Positions 20,285 to 29,301 of a stretch of 64,000 nucleotides of DNA are shown here, piece after piece. The stretch spans positions 186,001 through 250,000 of the forward strand of contig NZ_FPAZ01000004.1 of assembly GCF_900116435.1 (NCBI RefSeq), in the 5' to 3' direction. The position numbers and the translations under genes were made by a program. How positions within the stretch are numbered: the stretch's first letter is position 1; each line of letters starts with the position of its first letter. The notes under the pieces were generated by a model. That model was not told where the DNA came from and ran no database searches. It saw nothing but the letters and a program-made list of their open reading frames with translations. Origin of the DNA: Pseudoalteromonas lipolytica. GTDB taxonomy: Bacteria; Pseudomonadota; Gammaproteobacteria; Enterobacterales; Alteromonadaceae.

Positions 20285-22198
20285 TTATCTTTGTATATTC
20301 CATACCCCAGTTCCTGTCGCGGCCATAAAGTTAATATTGTCTTGCAAGACTTTGTGTCCAACATTCACTGATGATTCTGGGTGGCTGACTAAATAACCTT
20401 GTACACTGCGTATCCCCATTGATTTTACGAGTTCAAACTGGGCAAATTCTTCGACACCCTCAGCCACAATTTTTAGTCCTAATTTATGGCCAAGCTCACT
20501 GATTGAATGCAGTATTTCATTGTATTTAGGATTGCTATTCGCTTGGGCAATAAACAGACGATCGAGTTTAATGACGTCGATTGGTAAATCAGCCAGCGTG
20601 CTTAACGAGCTAAAACCCGTTCCAAAGTCATCAATTGCAATAGTGACGCCACTGGCTCGTAATTTCTCAAGTTGCTGAATAATGTGTTTACTGGCTGTAA
20701 TAAGTGTTGATTCGGTTATTTCTAACATTAAGGCACTTGCAGGCAAGCCTGTTTTAGCCAATATGTTCATTACCCAATCATACACAGCGCGGTGTTTAAG
20801 TTGAATGCCTGATATATTCACCGATATTTTAACTTTTTTCATCCCTGCGTTATACCACGCTGACATTTGTCTGCATGATTCGAGTAAAATCCAATCGCCT
20901 AGTTCGAGGATCAGGTTCGATTCTTCGGCAATAGGAATAAACTCAGCAGGTGCGATTGCGCCTTCTACCGGATGATCCCAGCGGGTGAGAGCTTCGAAGT
21001 AATCGATAGTGCAGTTTTCTACGTGCACAATTGGCTGGAACGATAAATGAAAGTTCTCGCAGGCAATCGCCAAACGCATTTCTTCAAGTAAATAGTGATA
21101 ACGGCGCATTTTATTGCCCATTTCGGGGGAGTACACCTTAAAGATACCGCGACCATCTGTTTTAGCGCGATACATTGCAACATCGGCCATTTGTAATAAT
21201 GCATGGGGCGTTGCTGCACTATCGGGATAAACGGCAATACCAATACTTGCACTAATTTTAATCAGTTTATTGCCGAGCACAAAATCGCGTTCGATTTCTT
21301 GCAATACATTTTGCGCAATTTCTAGGGCTTTATCTTTGTGGTCGAGCTGACTTATAAAGATTGAAAACTCATCACCGCCTAGACGCGCTAAGTTTTGTTC
21401 AAGCCCATTTGTAGCAGACACATTGTTAAGTTTATGGTGGCGTACCACACTGGTTAAACGGGCTGCAACTTGAATAAGCACTTCGTCACCAAAGCTGTGG
21501 CCGAATGAATCGTTAACTTGTTTAAACCCATCTAAATCGATGAATAATAACGCGCAATTTAACTTATCGATTTCAGCCAGACTTAATTGCCTTGTTAAAT
21601 GTTCAATATAGGCATGGCGGTCAATTAACAGCGTTAATTTGTCTTGGCAGATACTGACCTGCGATTCGTGGGTGTAGGTCGTAATATGTGAGCTTAATGT
21701 ATGAATGTGTGTTTTTAGCTGGCTTACAATTGGTTGGCTTGTATCGTTATTACGCGCTAAATGTAAGGATTTGAGAAGGTTTGATAGTTGATTATTGAGC
21801 TCAGTTAAGGTGTGTGTATCGTTTTCTGTTTGTCTTTTTATATTGATAAGCCAACTAATCGCTAAACCGAGCAATAAAAATATACTGATATTGATGGGCG
21901 AGAGGAGCGTTGACCAAAACAGGGATGATGCACTGATAGTAATAAATGAAGTGGGTGTTGATTTGACTACAACATACTGTAGCTCATCTTTGTTAATGAG
22001 TTGCTGACCTCTAAACACCATATTATACCATGGTGCAGATTCTAGCTGAGTGTTTACTTTTGGCTGAGATTGTAACTGCGTATTATTATTGAAATGCGCT
22101 AAATCATTAACTTGTTTCGTTAATAAAATATTTAAACCATACACAAATGCAATTAAGGTAATAATACAAATAGATAATGTACGAAACGCGTTGGTCAT
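20285..22198 (-). CDS. Membrane GGDEF-EAL protein (cyclic di-GMP turnover)
   Basis: This 637-residue protein has transmembrane segments near residues 7-25 and 92-114, enclosing a short periplasmic region. A GGDEF domain (residues ~190-360) with an intact GGDEF in LARLGGDEFSIF and an EAL domain (~375-620) follow. The EAL part has EALTRWDHP, DDFGTGFSSL, KLDRLFI and VAEGVEE, so the usual metal-binding residues are present and phosphodiesterase activity is likely. The GGDEF part also looks intact, so both activities are possible. The input sensed by the periplasmic region is unknown. Confidence 0.92.
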   Translation of the reverse strand: MTNAFRTLSICIITLIAFVYGLNILLTKQVNDLAHFNNNTQLQSQPKVNTQLESAPWYNMVFRGQQLINKDELQYVVVKSTPTSFITISASSLFWSTLLSPINISIFLLLGLAISWLINIKRQTENDTHTLTELNNQLSNLLKSLHLARNNDTSQPIVSQLKTHIHTLSSHITTYTHESQVSICQDKLTLLIDRHAYIEHLTRQLSLAEIDKLNCALLFIDLDGFKQVNDSFGHSFGDEVLIQVAARLTSVVRHHKLNNVSATNGLEQNLARLGGDEFSIFISQLDHKDKALEIAQNVLQEIERDFVLGNKLIKISASIGIAVYPDSAATPHALLQMADVAMYRAKTDGRGIFKVYSPEMGNKMRRYHYLLEEMRLAIACENFHLSFQPIVHVENCTIDYFEALTRWDHPVEGAIAPAEFIPIAEESNLILELGDWILLESCRQMSAWYNAGMKKVKISVNISGIQLKHRAVYDWVMNILAKTGLPASALMLEITESTLITASKHIIQQLEKLRASGVTIAIDDFGTGFSSLSTLADLPIDVIKLDRLFIAQANSNPKYNEILHSISELGHKLGLKIVAEGVEEFAQFELVKSMGIRSVQGYLVSHPESSVNVGHKVLQDNINFMAATGTGVWNIQR

Positions 22199-22731
22199 TA
22201 GTCGCTACCATCCCGGGTAAAATAGTTTTTAACCCACTTCTGAGTTTTTCCAGTATATTGTTTGTCACTAAAATAGACAAAGTCTTTTTAATGTAATTAA
22301 TTTGTTAATAGTTTTGCAAGTGAAAAATTTTGCATCTACGTTAGTGTTTTTACTCTATTTTTGACTTAAATTTTATTCACTTTACCCCTGTCTACTTGTT
22401 AACTACTTTTATGAGTATGCGCTGATCAAAACAATAAAAGAGCCTGAAAATTAAGTGTATTTTATTTTCAACTTGGTTCGGTTATTGCTCCTATTGAATA
22501 AGCAATATGATTTTGAGTACTTTTATTTATTTTGCGCACTGAAATGGTGCGAAAAATAAAAAATTGCACTGTCATAATGCGTAAATATAGATTTGATTAA
22601 CTAAAGCAAAATGCATGCTTTAGATTGGACGTTGTTTTAAATCATGTAACGCACAGCCTCCGTCTGTTGAGTAGTTGAACACGGCACTGTGGCAAGGATT
22701 AATTTACCGATTGGTTGAATTGGAGCCCACT
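22199..22731. other. Gene-free stretch before the glycogen operon
   Basis: These 533 bases separate the divergent GGDEF-EAL gene and the glycogen operon, so both promoters should lie here. It is AT-rich with no convincing open frame. The only structured element I can place is the inverted repeat at 22601-22623. I see no MalT-box. Confidence 0.6.
22601..22623. promoter_or_regulatory. Inverted repeat upstream of the glycogen operon
   Basis: CTAAAGCA and TGCTTTAG form an 8-bp inverted repeat around seven bases, 109 bases before the first start codon. It could be an operator half-site pair or a leader hairpin; the sequence alone does not decide. Confidence 0.3.
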
Positions 22732-23031
22732 ATGTTAAGTAAACGTTTTTTTAAGACTAAAGACGAAACAGAAGTCACCTTTGAATTTCAGCACCCTGAT
22801 GCTGAAGATGTGCAATTAGTTGCTGAATTTACAGATTGGCAACCTGTGCCAATGAAGTTCAGTAAAAAAGAACAAGTATTCAAGTGTAAGCAACGTCTGC
22901 CATTGGATAAAGAATTTCATTTCCGCTATCTGATCAATGGCCAAGTTTGGGATAACGATCATCAAGCTGATGGGTATATTCCAAACGGTTTTGGTACCGA
23001 AAACAGTATTGTTAACACTCAACGCGCTTAG
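22732..23031 (+). CDS. Stand-alone CBM48 (glycogen-binding) protein
   Basis: This 99-residue soluble protein consists of one early-set/CBM48 domain, as found in AMP-kinase beta subunits and at the N-terminus of branching enzymes. The core pattern is VQLVAEFTDWQPVPMKF, then FHFRYLINGQVWDND. No catalytic domain is attached. The ATG at 22732 follows GGAG and is preferred over a TTG-led extension from 22675. It is the first gene of the operon, eight bases before malQ, so it probably binds glycogen and may localise or tune the enzymes; that role is inferred. Confidence 0.82.
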   Translation: MLSKRFFKTKDETEVTFEFQHPDAEDVQLVAEFTDWQPVPMKFSKKEQVFKCKQRLPLDKEFHFRYLINGQVWDNDHQADGYIPNGFGTENSIVNTQRA

Positions 23032-23039
23032 GTGTATTA

Positions 23040-25016
23040 ATGCAGTCACTTGCGCAGTTATTTTATCTGCATGGTATCGGTTACGAATATACAAAGTACA
23101 CTGGCGAGCACGTCGTTTTTGATGAAAGTACGCGCCGCAGTGCACTCAGTTGTTGTGGTATCGATTGCACTGATACAGACACCATTAACCAGCTCAACTT
23201 TGCCCTGGATGCAGGAACGTGGTTAACGTTATTACCTAACGTTAGCCTTGTTGAGTCAGATGAGCCCTTTTTACGAGTGCGAGTTGATGAGCGTCTTTTA
23301 TCACGCGGCTGTGAGTTACGCCTGCCATCGCTCGATATTGTTGTTAGTCGAGAGAACTTGCACGAATTGAGCGTGACAGGTGATTACCGTTTTAATGATA
23401 TTCGTTACCTTGAAGTAGCGCTTCCCTTACCCGACATGCCCATAGGCTATCATGATGCTGTGATTACAGTGGCTGATCAAGAAGCACATTCTGAGCTGTG
23501 GATCATGCCAAAACAGTGCTTTACAGTGGATGATAAAAAGCGCTTGGGTGTGTCGATACAGCTATATAGCCTATTTAACGCGCACGGTTTAGGTATCGGC
23601 GATTTTGCAGATTTAGCGTCGCTAATGCGCGAAGCTGCGGCCAATGGTATGGATTATATTTTATTAAATCCATTGCATTTATTGTTTGAACACAGCCCTG
23701 AGCGAGCCAGTCCGTATAGCCCTAATAGTCGTGCGTTATTAAATCCGCTTTATATTGCATTGTCATTATGCGAAGACGCTAAAGATAATTTGGCACTCGA
23801 AAAGCTGCTTAATGAAAAACCGCAAGGCACCGATACATACATTGATTACACAAGTGTCAGTGATTTTAAATACCAATTATTTAGCTGTTTGTATCATCAC
23901 TTTCGTGAGACAGCATCGGTTGAGCGTAAAGCACAATTCGAAGCATTTTGCCTAACTCACAAACACAGTTTAGCAACGCTGGTGGTGGGTGATAATGAAT
24001 ACGCTAGCTACTTGCAATGGCAAGCGCATTTACAGCTTAACCTATGCCAGCAAATAGCGAATGAATGTGGTATGGATATTGGTCTCATCAACGATTTAGC
24101 GGTGGGGTGTGCGGGTGACGGCAGTGAATACCGTAGCCAAGATGAGCTATTTTCTCATGGTGCAAATGTTGGCGCACCGCCAGACCCATGGGCTGAACAA
24201 GGACAAAACTGGGGCTTACCTGCACTCAACCCGCAAAAATTAAGTAAAGATAATTTTGCGTTTTATCGATCGCTTATTCGCGCCAATATGGAAGATGTGG
24301 GTGGGTTGCGAATAGACCATGTTATGGCTATTCGCAGGCTCTGGTGGTGTTTTGATAATCAAGGCCAACAGGATGGTTGCTATGTTTATTACCCTTTTGA
24401 GCATTTGTTAGCTATTTTAAAAATAGAGTCACACCTTAATCAATGCGTCGTTATAGGCGAAGATTTAGGGGTTGTGCCCACCGAAGTGCGTGATGCATTG
24501 AAAAGCAGTGCTATATATTCTAATGGCTTATTTTACTTTGAAAAAGATCACAATGGTGAGTTTTTAGCCAGTGAACATTTTGCTTCACATAGCTTACTGA
24601 TGATTGCAAATCATGATGTCCCCCCCTTTAATGGCTGGTGGACAGGGCACGATATAACTGTTAAACAACAGTATAGCTTAGTTGATGAAGCGCAAAGCAA
24701 CGCCTTGCTCGAAGCCAGAAAGATTGAAAAGCAACGTATGCTTAATTTCATCATGCGCGAAACTTCTCAGCAGCTGACCTTAGATACAGAGGCCTCTGTA
24801 GTATACCAAGCATTAGCATGTTGCCTTGCGGCAGCACCCGCTCGATTGTTTACCATTCAGATAGATGATTTAGATCAGCAAATTTTACCGGTGAATATTC
24901 CCGGAACGGATAAAGAATACCCCAACTGGCGGCGCTTATTGTCGCGCCCGACGCAGCAAATTATGCATTCGCAGCAGTCATTTTTAGCCAGTTTAATTTC
25001 TATAAGGAATCAATAA
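23040..25016 (+). CDS. malQ: 4-alpha-glucanotransferase (amylomaltase)
   Basis: This 658-residue protein is a GH77 enzyme that transfers maltodextrin chains between glucans. An N-terminal beta domain (to ~residue 160) precedes the catalytic barrel. The nucleophile aspartate is in GLRIDHVMAI, the acid/base glutamate in GEDLGVVP and the third carboxylate in NHDVPPFNGWW. AGGTG precedes the ATG. The stop codon directly abuts the glgB start, so translation is probably coupled. It recycles short chains released by GlgP and GlgX. Confidence 0.93.
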   Translation: MQSLAQLFYLHGIGYEYTKYTGEHVVFDESTRRSALSCCGIDCTDTDTINQLNFALDAGTWLTLLPNVSLVESDEPFLRVRVDERLLSRGCELRLPSLDIVVSRENLHELSVTGDYRFNDIRYLEVALPLPDMPIGYHDAVITVADQEAHSELWIMPKQCFTVDDKKRLGVSIQLYSLFNAHGLGIGDFADLASLMREAAANGMDYILLNPLHLLFEHSPERASPYSPNSRALLNPLYIALSLCEDAKDNLALEKLLNEKPQGTDTYIDYTSVSDFKYQLFSCLYHHFRETASVERKAQFEAFCLTHKHSLATLVVGDNEYASYLQWQAHLQLNLCQQIANECGMDIGLINDLAVGCAGDGSEYRSQDELFSHGANVGAPPDPWAEQGQNWGLPALNPQKLSKDNFAFYRSLIRANMEDVGGLRIDHVMAIRRLWWCFDNQGQQDGCYVYYPFEHLLAILKIESHLNQCVVIGEDLGVVPTEVRDALKSSAIYSNGLFYFEKDHNGEFLASEHFASHSLLMIANHDVPPFNGWWTGHDITVKQQYSLVDEAQSNALLEARKIEKQRMLNFIMRETSQQLTLDTEASVVYQALACCLAAAPARLFTIQIDDLDQQILPVNIPGTDKEYPNWRRLLSRPTQQIMHSQQSFLASLISIRNQ

Positions 25017-27254
25017 ATGCGAAGTCGTGTTCGTCAAGAGCAAAGTGCACAACCACTGATTTATCAGTCGCAAATCGAGGCGTTGTCAGCAGGTTGTTTT
25101 AAAGATCCTTTTAGTTTCTTAGGACCGCATAAAATTAATGATAGCCGTTATGAAGTGCGCTGTTTTTTACCGGGTGCCACTATGGTATCTGTTGTTATGG
25201 GGTCGCAGCAGATTGCAGCTCAAAGGCAAGGGGAAAGTGATTTATTTGTAGCAACGATTGATTGCACATCAGTCCCTGAGTACCAGTTAGATGTGAGTTA
25301 CGCCGACAAAGCGAGCCACAGACACTACGATGAATATAGTTTTGCGAGCACGCTCGATGAACAAGCAATGTATTTGTTTAATGAGGGCAGTTTAGAGCAT
25401 GCTTATCGCCATTTGGGCGCGCATTTTACTACACAACAAGGTGTAGAGGGTGTGCGCTTTACCGTATGGGCGCCAAATGCTAGCAGCGTATCGGTTATTG
25501 GTGAATTTAACTTTTGGCAACGCCAGCGTCACTTTATGCGTTTTCACCCAGCAAGTGGCGTATGGGAGTTATTTATTGCAGGGCTCAAAGAAGATCAGTG
25601 TTATAAATTTGCAATAACTACTCTAATGGGTGAAGTGCTCGATAAAGCCGACCCGTTTGCATTTAAAATGCAGCAAGCACCGGGTACAGCATCGGTTTTA
25701 CACGCTAGCAAAGCAACCGTAAAACTTGATGAGCACGCCCTTAAAAATCGTGCAAAGCGTAACAGTATTGAATCGCCTATTAGTATTTACGAAGTACATG
25801 CGGGCTCTTGGCAGCGCAGAGATGATAGTAGCCGGTATCTAACGTGGCGTGAATTAGCTGATAATTTGATTCCCTATACCAAAGCACTCGGGTTTACTCA
25901 CTTACAGTTAATGCCAATTAGTGAATACCCGTTTGATGGTTCGTGGGGCTATCAGCCTGTTGGTTTATTTGCTGTGACAAGTCGTTACGGTAGTTTTGAC
26001 GACTTTGTTTACTTTGTACAACAATGCCATGAGGCTAACTTAGGGATTATTCTTGATTGGGTCCCAGGGCACTTTCCAAGTGATCCCCATGGCTTACATC
26101 GCTTTGACGGCTCGCACTTATATGAACACGCCGATATACGGCAAGGATTCCACCCAGACTGGAATACATACATTTATAACTACGACCGTGCTGAAGTGCG
26201 CAGCTTTTTAATAGCCAATGCCATGTATTGGTTACACGAGTTTGGCATTGATGGCTTACGGGTTGATGCCGTGGCATCCATGCTTTACCTCGATTATAGC
26301 CGTGAAGAAGGGCAGTGGGTTGCGAACCAATATGGTGGGCGCGAAAACCTCGGAGCAATAGAATGTCTAAAGCAAGTTAATTTGCGCTGCTATGCTAATA
26401 ACCCCGGCATAATGATGGTTGCTGAGGAATCGACAGCATGGCCAGGCGTAACCAGACACGTTGAGCATGATGGCTTAGGATTTGGCTATAAGTGGAACAT
26501 GGGGTGGATGAACGACAGTTTGCACTACATGCAACGCGATCCTTTGTATCGTGCTCATCATCATCATGAAATGACATTTTCGATGGTGTATGCCTACAGC
26601 GAAAATTATGTCTTGCCATTAAGCCATGATGAAGTAGTGCACGGCAAAGGTTCCTTAATTGAAAAAATGCCGGGTGATGACTGGCAGAAATTTGCAAATT
26701 TACGCGCTTACTACGCCTTTATGTGGGCTCACCCAGGTAAAAAGTTGTTATTCATGGGAGCTGAGTTTGCCCAGCGTCGAGAATGGAATCATGATCAATC
26801 TCTTGACTGGCATTTACTGGAGCACACGAGTCATCGTGGTGTTCAAGAAACAATAAAAGCGCTCAATAAAGTGTATTGCAATACACCCGCACTTTACGAG
26901 CAAGATACAAGCCCCGCGGGGTTTGCGTGGCTCGATAGCAACAACTCAGCACAAAGCATTTTTAGCTTTATTCGTTATGCAAAACAAGCTGATGATTTTG
27001 TTGTGGTTGTGAGCAACTTAACCCCACAGGTTTACCATGATTACGTTATCGGGGTGCCAAAAGCAGGGCGTTATCAAGTGATCTTGAATACAGACAAACC
27101 CGAATTTTTTGGCTCAGGGGTTGAGGTAACAAGCGATCCTGAACAGATTATTTTAACTCAAAATATGCTCAATCATGGGTTTACACAGAGCGTGGTCGTG
27201 TCATTACCAGGCCTTGCAACTGTGTACCTTAAGAAGGTGAGCGATGAGTCATAG
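25017..27254 (+). CDS. glgB: 1,4-alpha-glucan branching enzyme
   Basis: This 745-residue GH13 enzyme makes the alpha-1,6 branches of glycogen. It has an N1 domain and a CBM48 domain (VRFTVWAPNASSVSVIGEFN), then the barrel with the catalytic aspartate in GLRVDAVASMLY, the glutamate in MVAEESTAWP and the histidine-aspartate pair in LPLSHDEVVHGKGS. The C-terminal all-beta domain is present, so it is full length for the longer GlgB type. It starts at the base after the malQ stop and overlaps glgX by 11 bases. Confidence 0.95.
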   Translation: MRSRVRQEQSAQPLIYQSQIEALSAGCFKDPFSFLGPHKINDSRYEVRCFLPGATMVSVVMGSQQIAAQRQGESDLFVATIDCTSVPEYQLDVSYADKASHRHYDEYSFASTLDEQAMYLFNEGSLEHAYRHLGAHFTTQQGVEGVRFTVWAPNASSVSVIGEFNFWQRQRHFMRFHPASGVWELFIAGLKEDQCYKFAITTLMGEVLDKADPFAFKMQQAPGTASVLHASKATVKLDEHALKNRAKRNSIESPISIYEVHAGSWQRRDDSSRYLTWRELADNLIPYTKALGFTHLQLMPISEYPFDGSWGYQPVGLFAVTSRYGSFDDFVYFVQQCHEANLGIILDWVPGHFPSDPHGLHRFDGSHLYEHADIRQGFHPDWNTYIYNYDRAEVRSFLIANAMYWLHEFGIDGLRVDAVASMLYLDYSREEGQWVANQYGGRENLGAIECLKQVNLRCYANNPGIMMVAEESTAWPGVTRHVEHDGLGFGYKWNMGWMNDSLHYMQRDPLYRAHHHHEMTFSMVYAYSENYVLPLSHDEVVHGKGSLIEKMPGDDWQKFANLRAYYAFMWAHPGKKLLFMGAEFAQRREWNHDQSLDWHLLEHTSHRGVQETIKALNKVYCNTPALYEQDTSPAGFAWLDSNNSAQSIFSFIRYAKQADDFVVVVSNLTPQVYHDYVIGVPKAGRYQVILNTDKPEFFGSGVEVTSDPEQIILTQNMLNHGFTQSVVVSLPGLATVYLKKVSDES

Positions 27255-29301
27255 TGTTGCACTTGAAACAGGGGTAACGATGCCGTTAGGCGCCTCGGTG
27301 CAGGGGGATGGGGTTAACTTTGCCGTCTATGCACCCCAGGCACACAGCCTATCTTTATGCTTATTTGACAGCAGCGGTCATTCAGAAATTCTCACACTGC
27401 CCATGCGAATGAATGAAGGGGGAGTGTGGACATTACGTGTTAGTCCTTTAAAAGCTGGTGCGTTGTATGGCTTTCGAGCTGATGGTGACTATTCACCTCA
27501 AAAAGGGTTATTTTTTAATCCTCATAAGTTATTGCTCGACCCTTATGCACGCGACATTTATGGCGAGTTTACGTGGAGCGAGCGCCACTACGGGCAGATG
27601 CCGGTTGGCACATTAAGCACTGTGAACAACGCGATAGATATGCCTAAATCACGCGTTAGAGAGCTTGCGCTTTACAAGGGCACTAAGCCACAGCACAGTT
27701 GGGGAAAAACCGTCATTTATGAGTGTCATGTAAAAGGCGCGACCTGTCGCCACCCTGATATACCGAAAGCGTTGCAAGGCAAATTTTTAGGCTTAAGCCA
27801 CCCTCGTTTTATTGAACACTTGCGGACTTTAGGTATCACGTGTTTAGAACTTTTACCTATTCATGCGTTTATTAGTGAGCAATTTTTAACGGCTAAAGGG
27901 CTGCAAAATTATTGGGGCTACAACACGCTTAATTTTTTTATCCCACATAAAGACTACTTGGTCGACGATGATATTAGCGAGTTTCAAGAGATGGTCGCTG
28001 AGCTGCACAAAGCTGATATCGAAGTCATTCTAGATGTCGTCTATAACCACACCGCAGAGGCTGGCACTGATGGGCCGCTATTATCTCTACGTGGGTTAGA
28101 TAATCTGGGTTACTACCGAACGGTTGCCGATAAGCCACAGTACTATATAAATGATACGGGCTGCGGAAATACGCTTAATATCGATTCACCACGTGCTTTG
28201 CAATTGGTGCTTGATAGCCTGCGTTATTGGGTAGAAGTAATGGGGGTTGATGGTTTTCGTTTTGATCTGGCCACCATACTTGGGCGCAATCCAAATGGCT
28301 TTAATCATGCGCATGCTTTTATGCAAGCTGTTAATCAAGACCCTGTTTTAAATAAAGTTAAATTAATAGCAGAGCCTTGGGATATAGGCCCAGGTGGTTA
28401 TCAGCTCGGGGCATTTCCAGCGCCTTGGCGCGAATGGAACGACAAATACCGCGACACCGTAAGACGTTTTTGGAAGCAAGAACAAGGTGTAATAGGGGAA
28501 CTTGCTAAGCGTTTACATGGCTCGTTTGATTTGTTTGAACATAACCTGCGTGGACCCCTTAATAGTATTAACTTTATCACCAGCCATGATGGATTTACCT
28601 TGGCAGATTTAGTGAGTTATGAACAAAAACACAATGAAGCGAATGGCGAGCAAAATCGCGATGGACACAGTGCGAATCATTCCTTTAATTGTGGTGTAGA
28701 GGGGTATACCAGCGACCAAGCTATAAGCAAATTACGCTTGCAACAGCAAAAAAATATGCTGCTGACTTTGTTACTTTCCAAAGGGGTGCCTATGCTTTCT
28801 TTAGGAAGCGAAATGGCGCACTCGCAAGGCGGTAATAATAACGCTTATTGTCAGAATAATCGTACTAGTTGGCTTGCATGGAAAGAATCGCAATTTAACC
28901 ATCCACTGACCCGATTTATTGATGATGTGCTTAGATTACGCAAGCAATTTAGCATTTTTCAGCACCCCTTCTTTGTGCATGACGGTGACCCTCGTTATGC
29001 CGTTGCGTGGTTTACAGAATCAGGCACCGATATGCAACAAGATGACTGGCATCAGAGCGACCGTCAATTTTTAATGTATAGCCTGACTGATAAGCACACG
29101 AAACAAGCTTTACTGATTATTTTAAATGCTGGCTCCTTGCCTATCACTTGCCAATTACCGCGCTTATCAAGCGGTCAATGGTCTTTGGCACTTACCAGTA
29201 TTCATTCGGTTTCGACAGCGAATGTTGACACCGAACAACAGATTGCTGCGATGAGCAGCTGGGTTTTTACCGCCGATTCAGAGGACTTAAGTCATGACTA
29301 A
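27244..29301 (+). CDS. glgX: Glycogen debranching enzyme (isoamylase type)
   Basis: This 685-residue GH13 enzyme hydrolyses alpha-1,6 links, mainly in phosphorylase-trimmed limit dextrins. Landmarks are the N-terminal CBM48 (VNFAVYAPQAHSLSLCLFD), the barrel motif VILDVVYNHTAE, the nucleophile in GFRFDLATILGR, the acid/base in IAEPWDIGPGGYQ and the pair in FITSHDGFTLADL. It overlaps glgB by 11 bases and glgP by 8 bases, which points to translational coupling. Confidence 0.94.
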   Translation: MSHSVALETGVTMPLGASVQGDGVNFAVYAPQAHSLSLCLFDSSGHSEILTLPMRMNEGGVWTLRVSPLKAGALYGFRADGDYSPQKGLFFNPHKLLLDPYARDIYGEFTWSERHYGQMPVGTLSTVNNAIDMPKSRVRELALYKGTKPQHSWGKTVIYECHVKGATCRHPDIPKALQGKFLGLSHPRFIEHLRTLGITCLELLPIHAFISEQFLTAKGLQNYWGYNTLNFFIPHKDYLVDDDISEFQEMVAELHKADIEVILDVVYNHTAEAGTDGPLLSLRGLDNLGYYRTVADKPQYYINDTGCGNTLNIDSPRALQLVLDSLRYWVEVMGVDGFRFDLATILGRNPNGFNHAHAFMQAVNQDPVLNKVKLIAEPWDIGPGGYQLGAFPAPWREWNDKYRDTVRRFWKQEQGVIGELAKRLHGSFDLFEHNLRGPLNSINFITSHDGFTLADLVSYEQKHNEANGEQNRDGHSANHSFNCGVEGYTSDQAISKLRLQQQKNMLLTLLLSKGVPMLSLGSEMAHSQGGNNNAYCQNNRTSWLAWKESQFNHPLTRFIDDVLRLRKQFSIFQHPFFVHDGDPRYAVAWFTESGTDMQQDDWHQSDRQFLMYSLTDKHTKQALLIILNAGSLPITCQLPRLSSGQWSLALTSIHSVSTANVDTEQQIAAMSSWVFTADSEDLSHD

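Noticed and set aside
20236..20364. N-terminal extension of the propeller-like protein
   Set aside because: It would overlap the GGDEF-EAL gene by 80 bases. The ATG at 20235 starts a clean membrane anchor.
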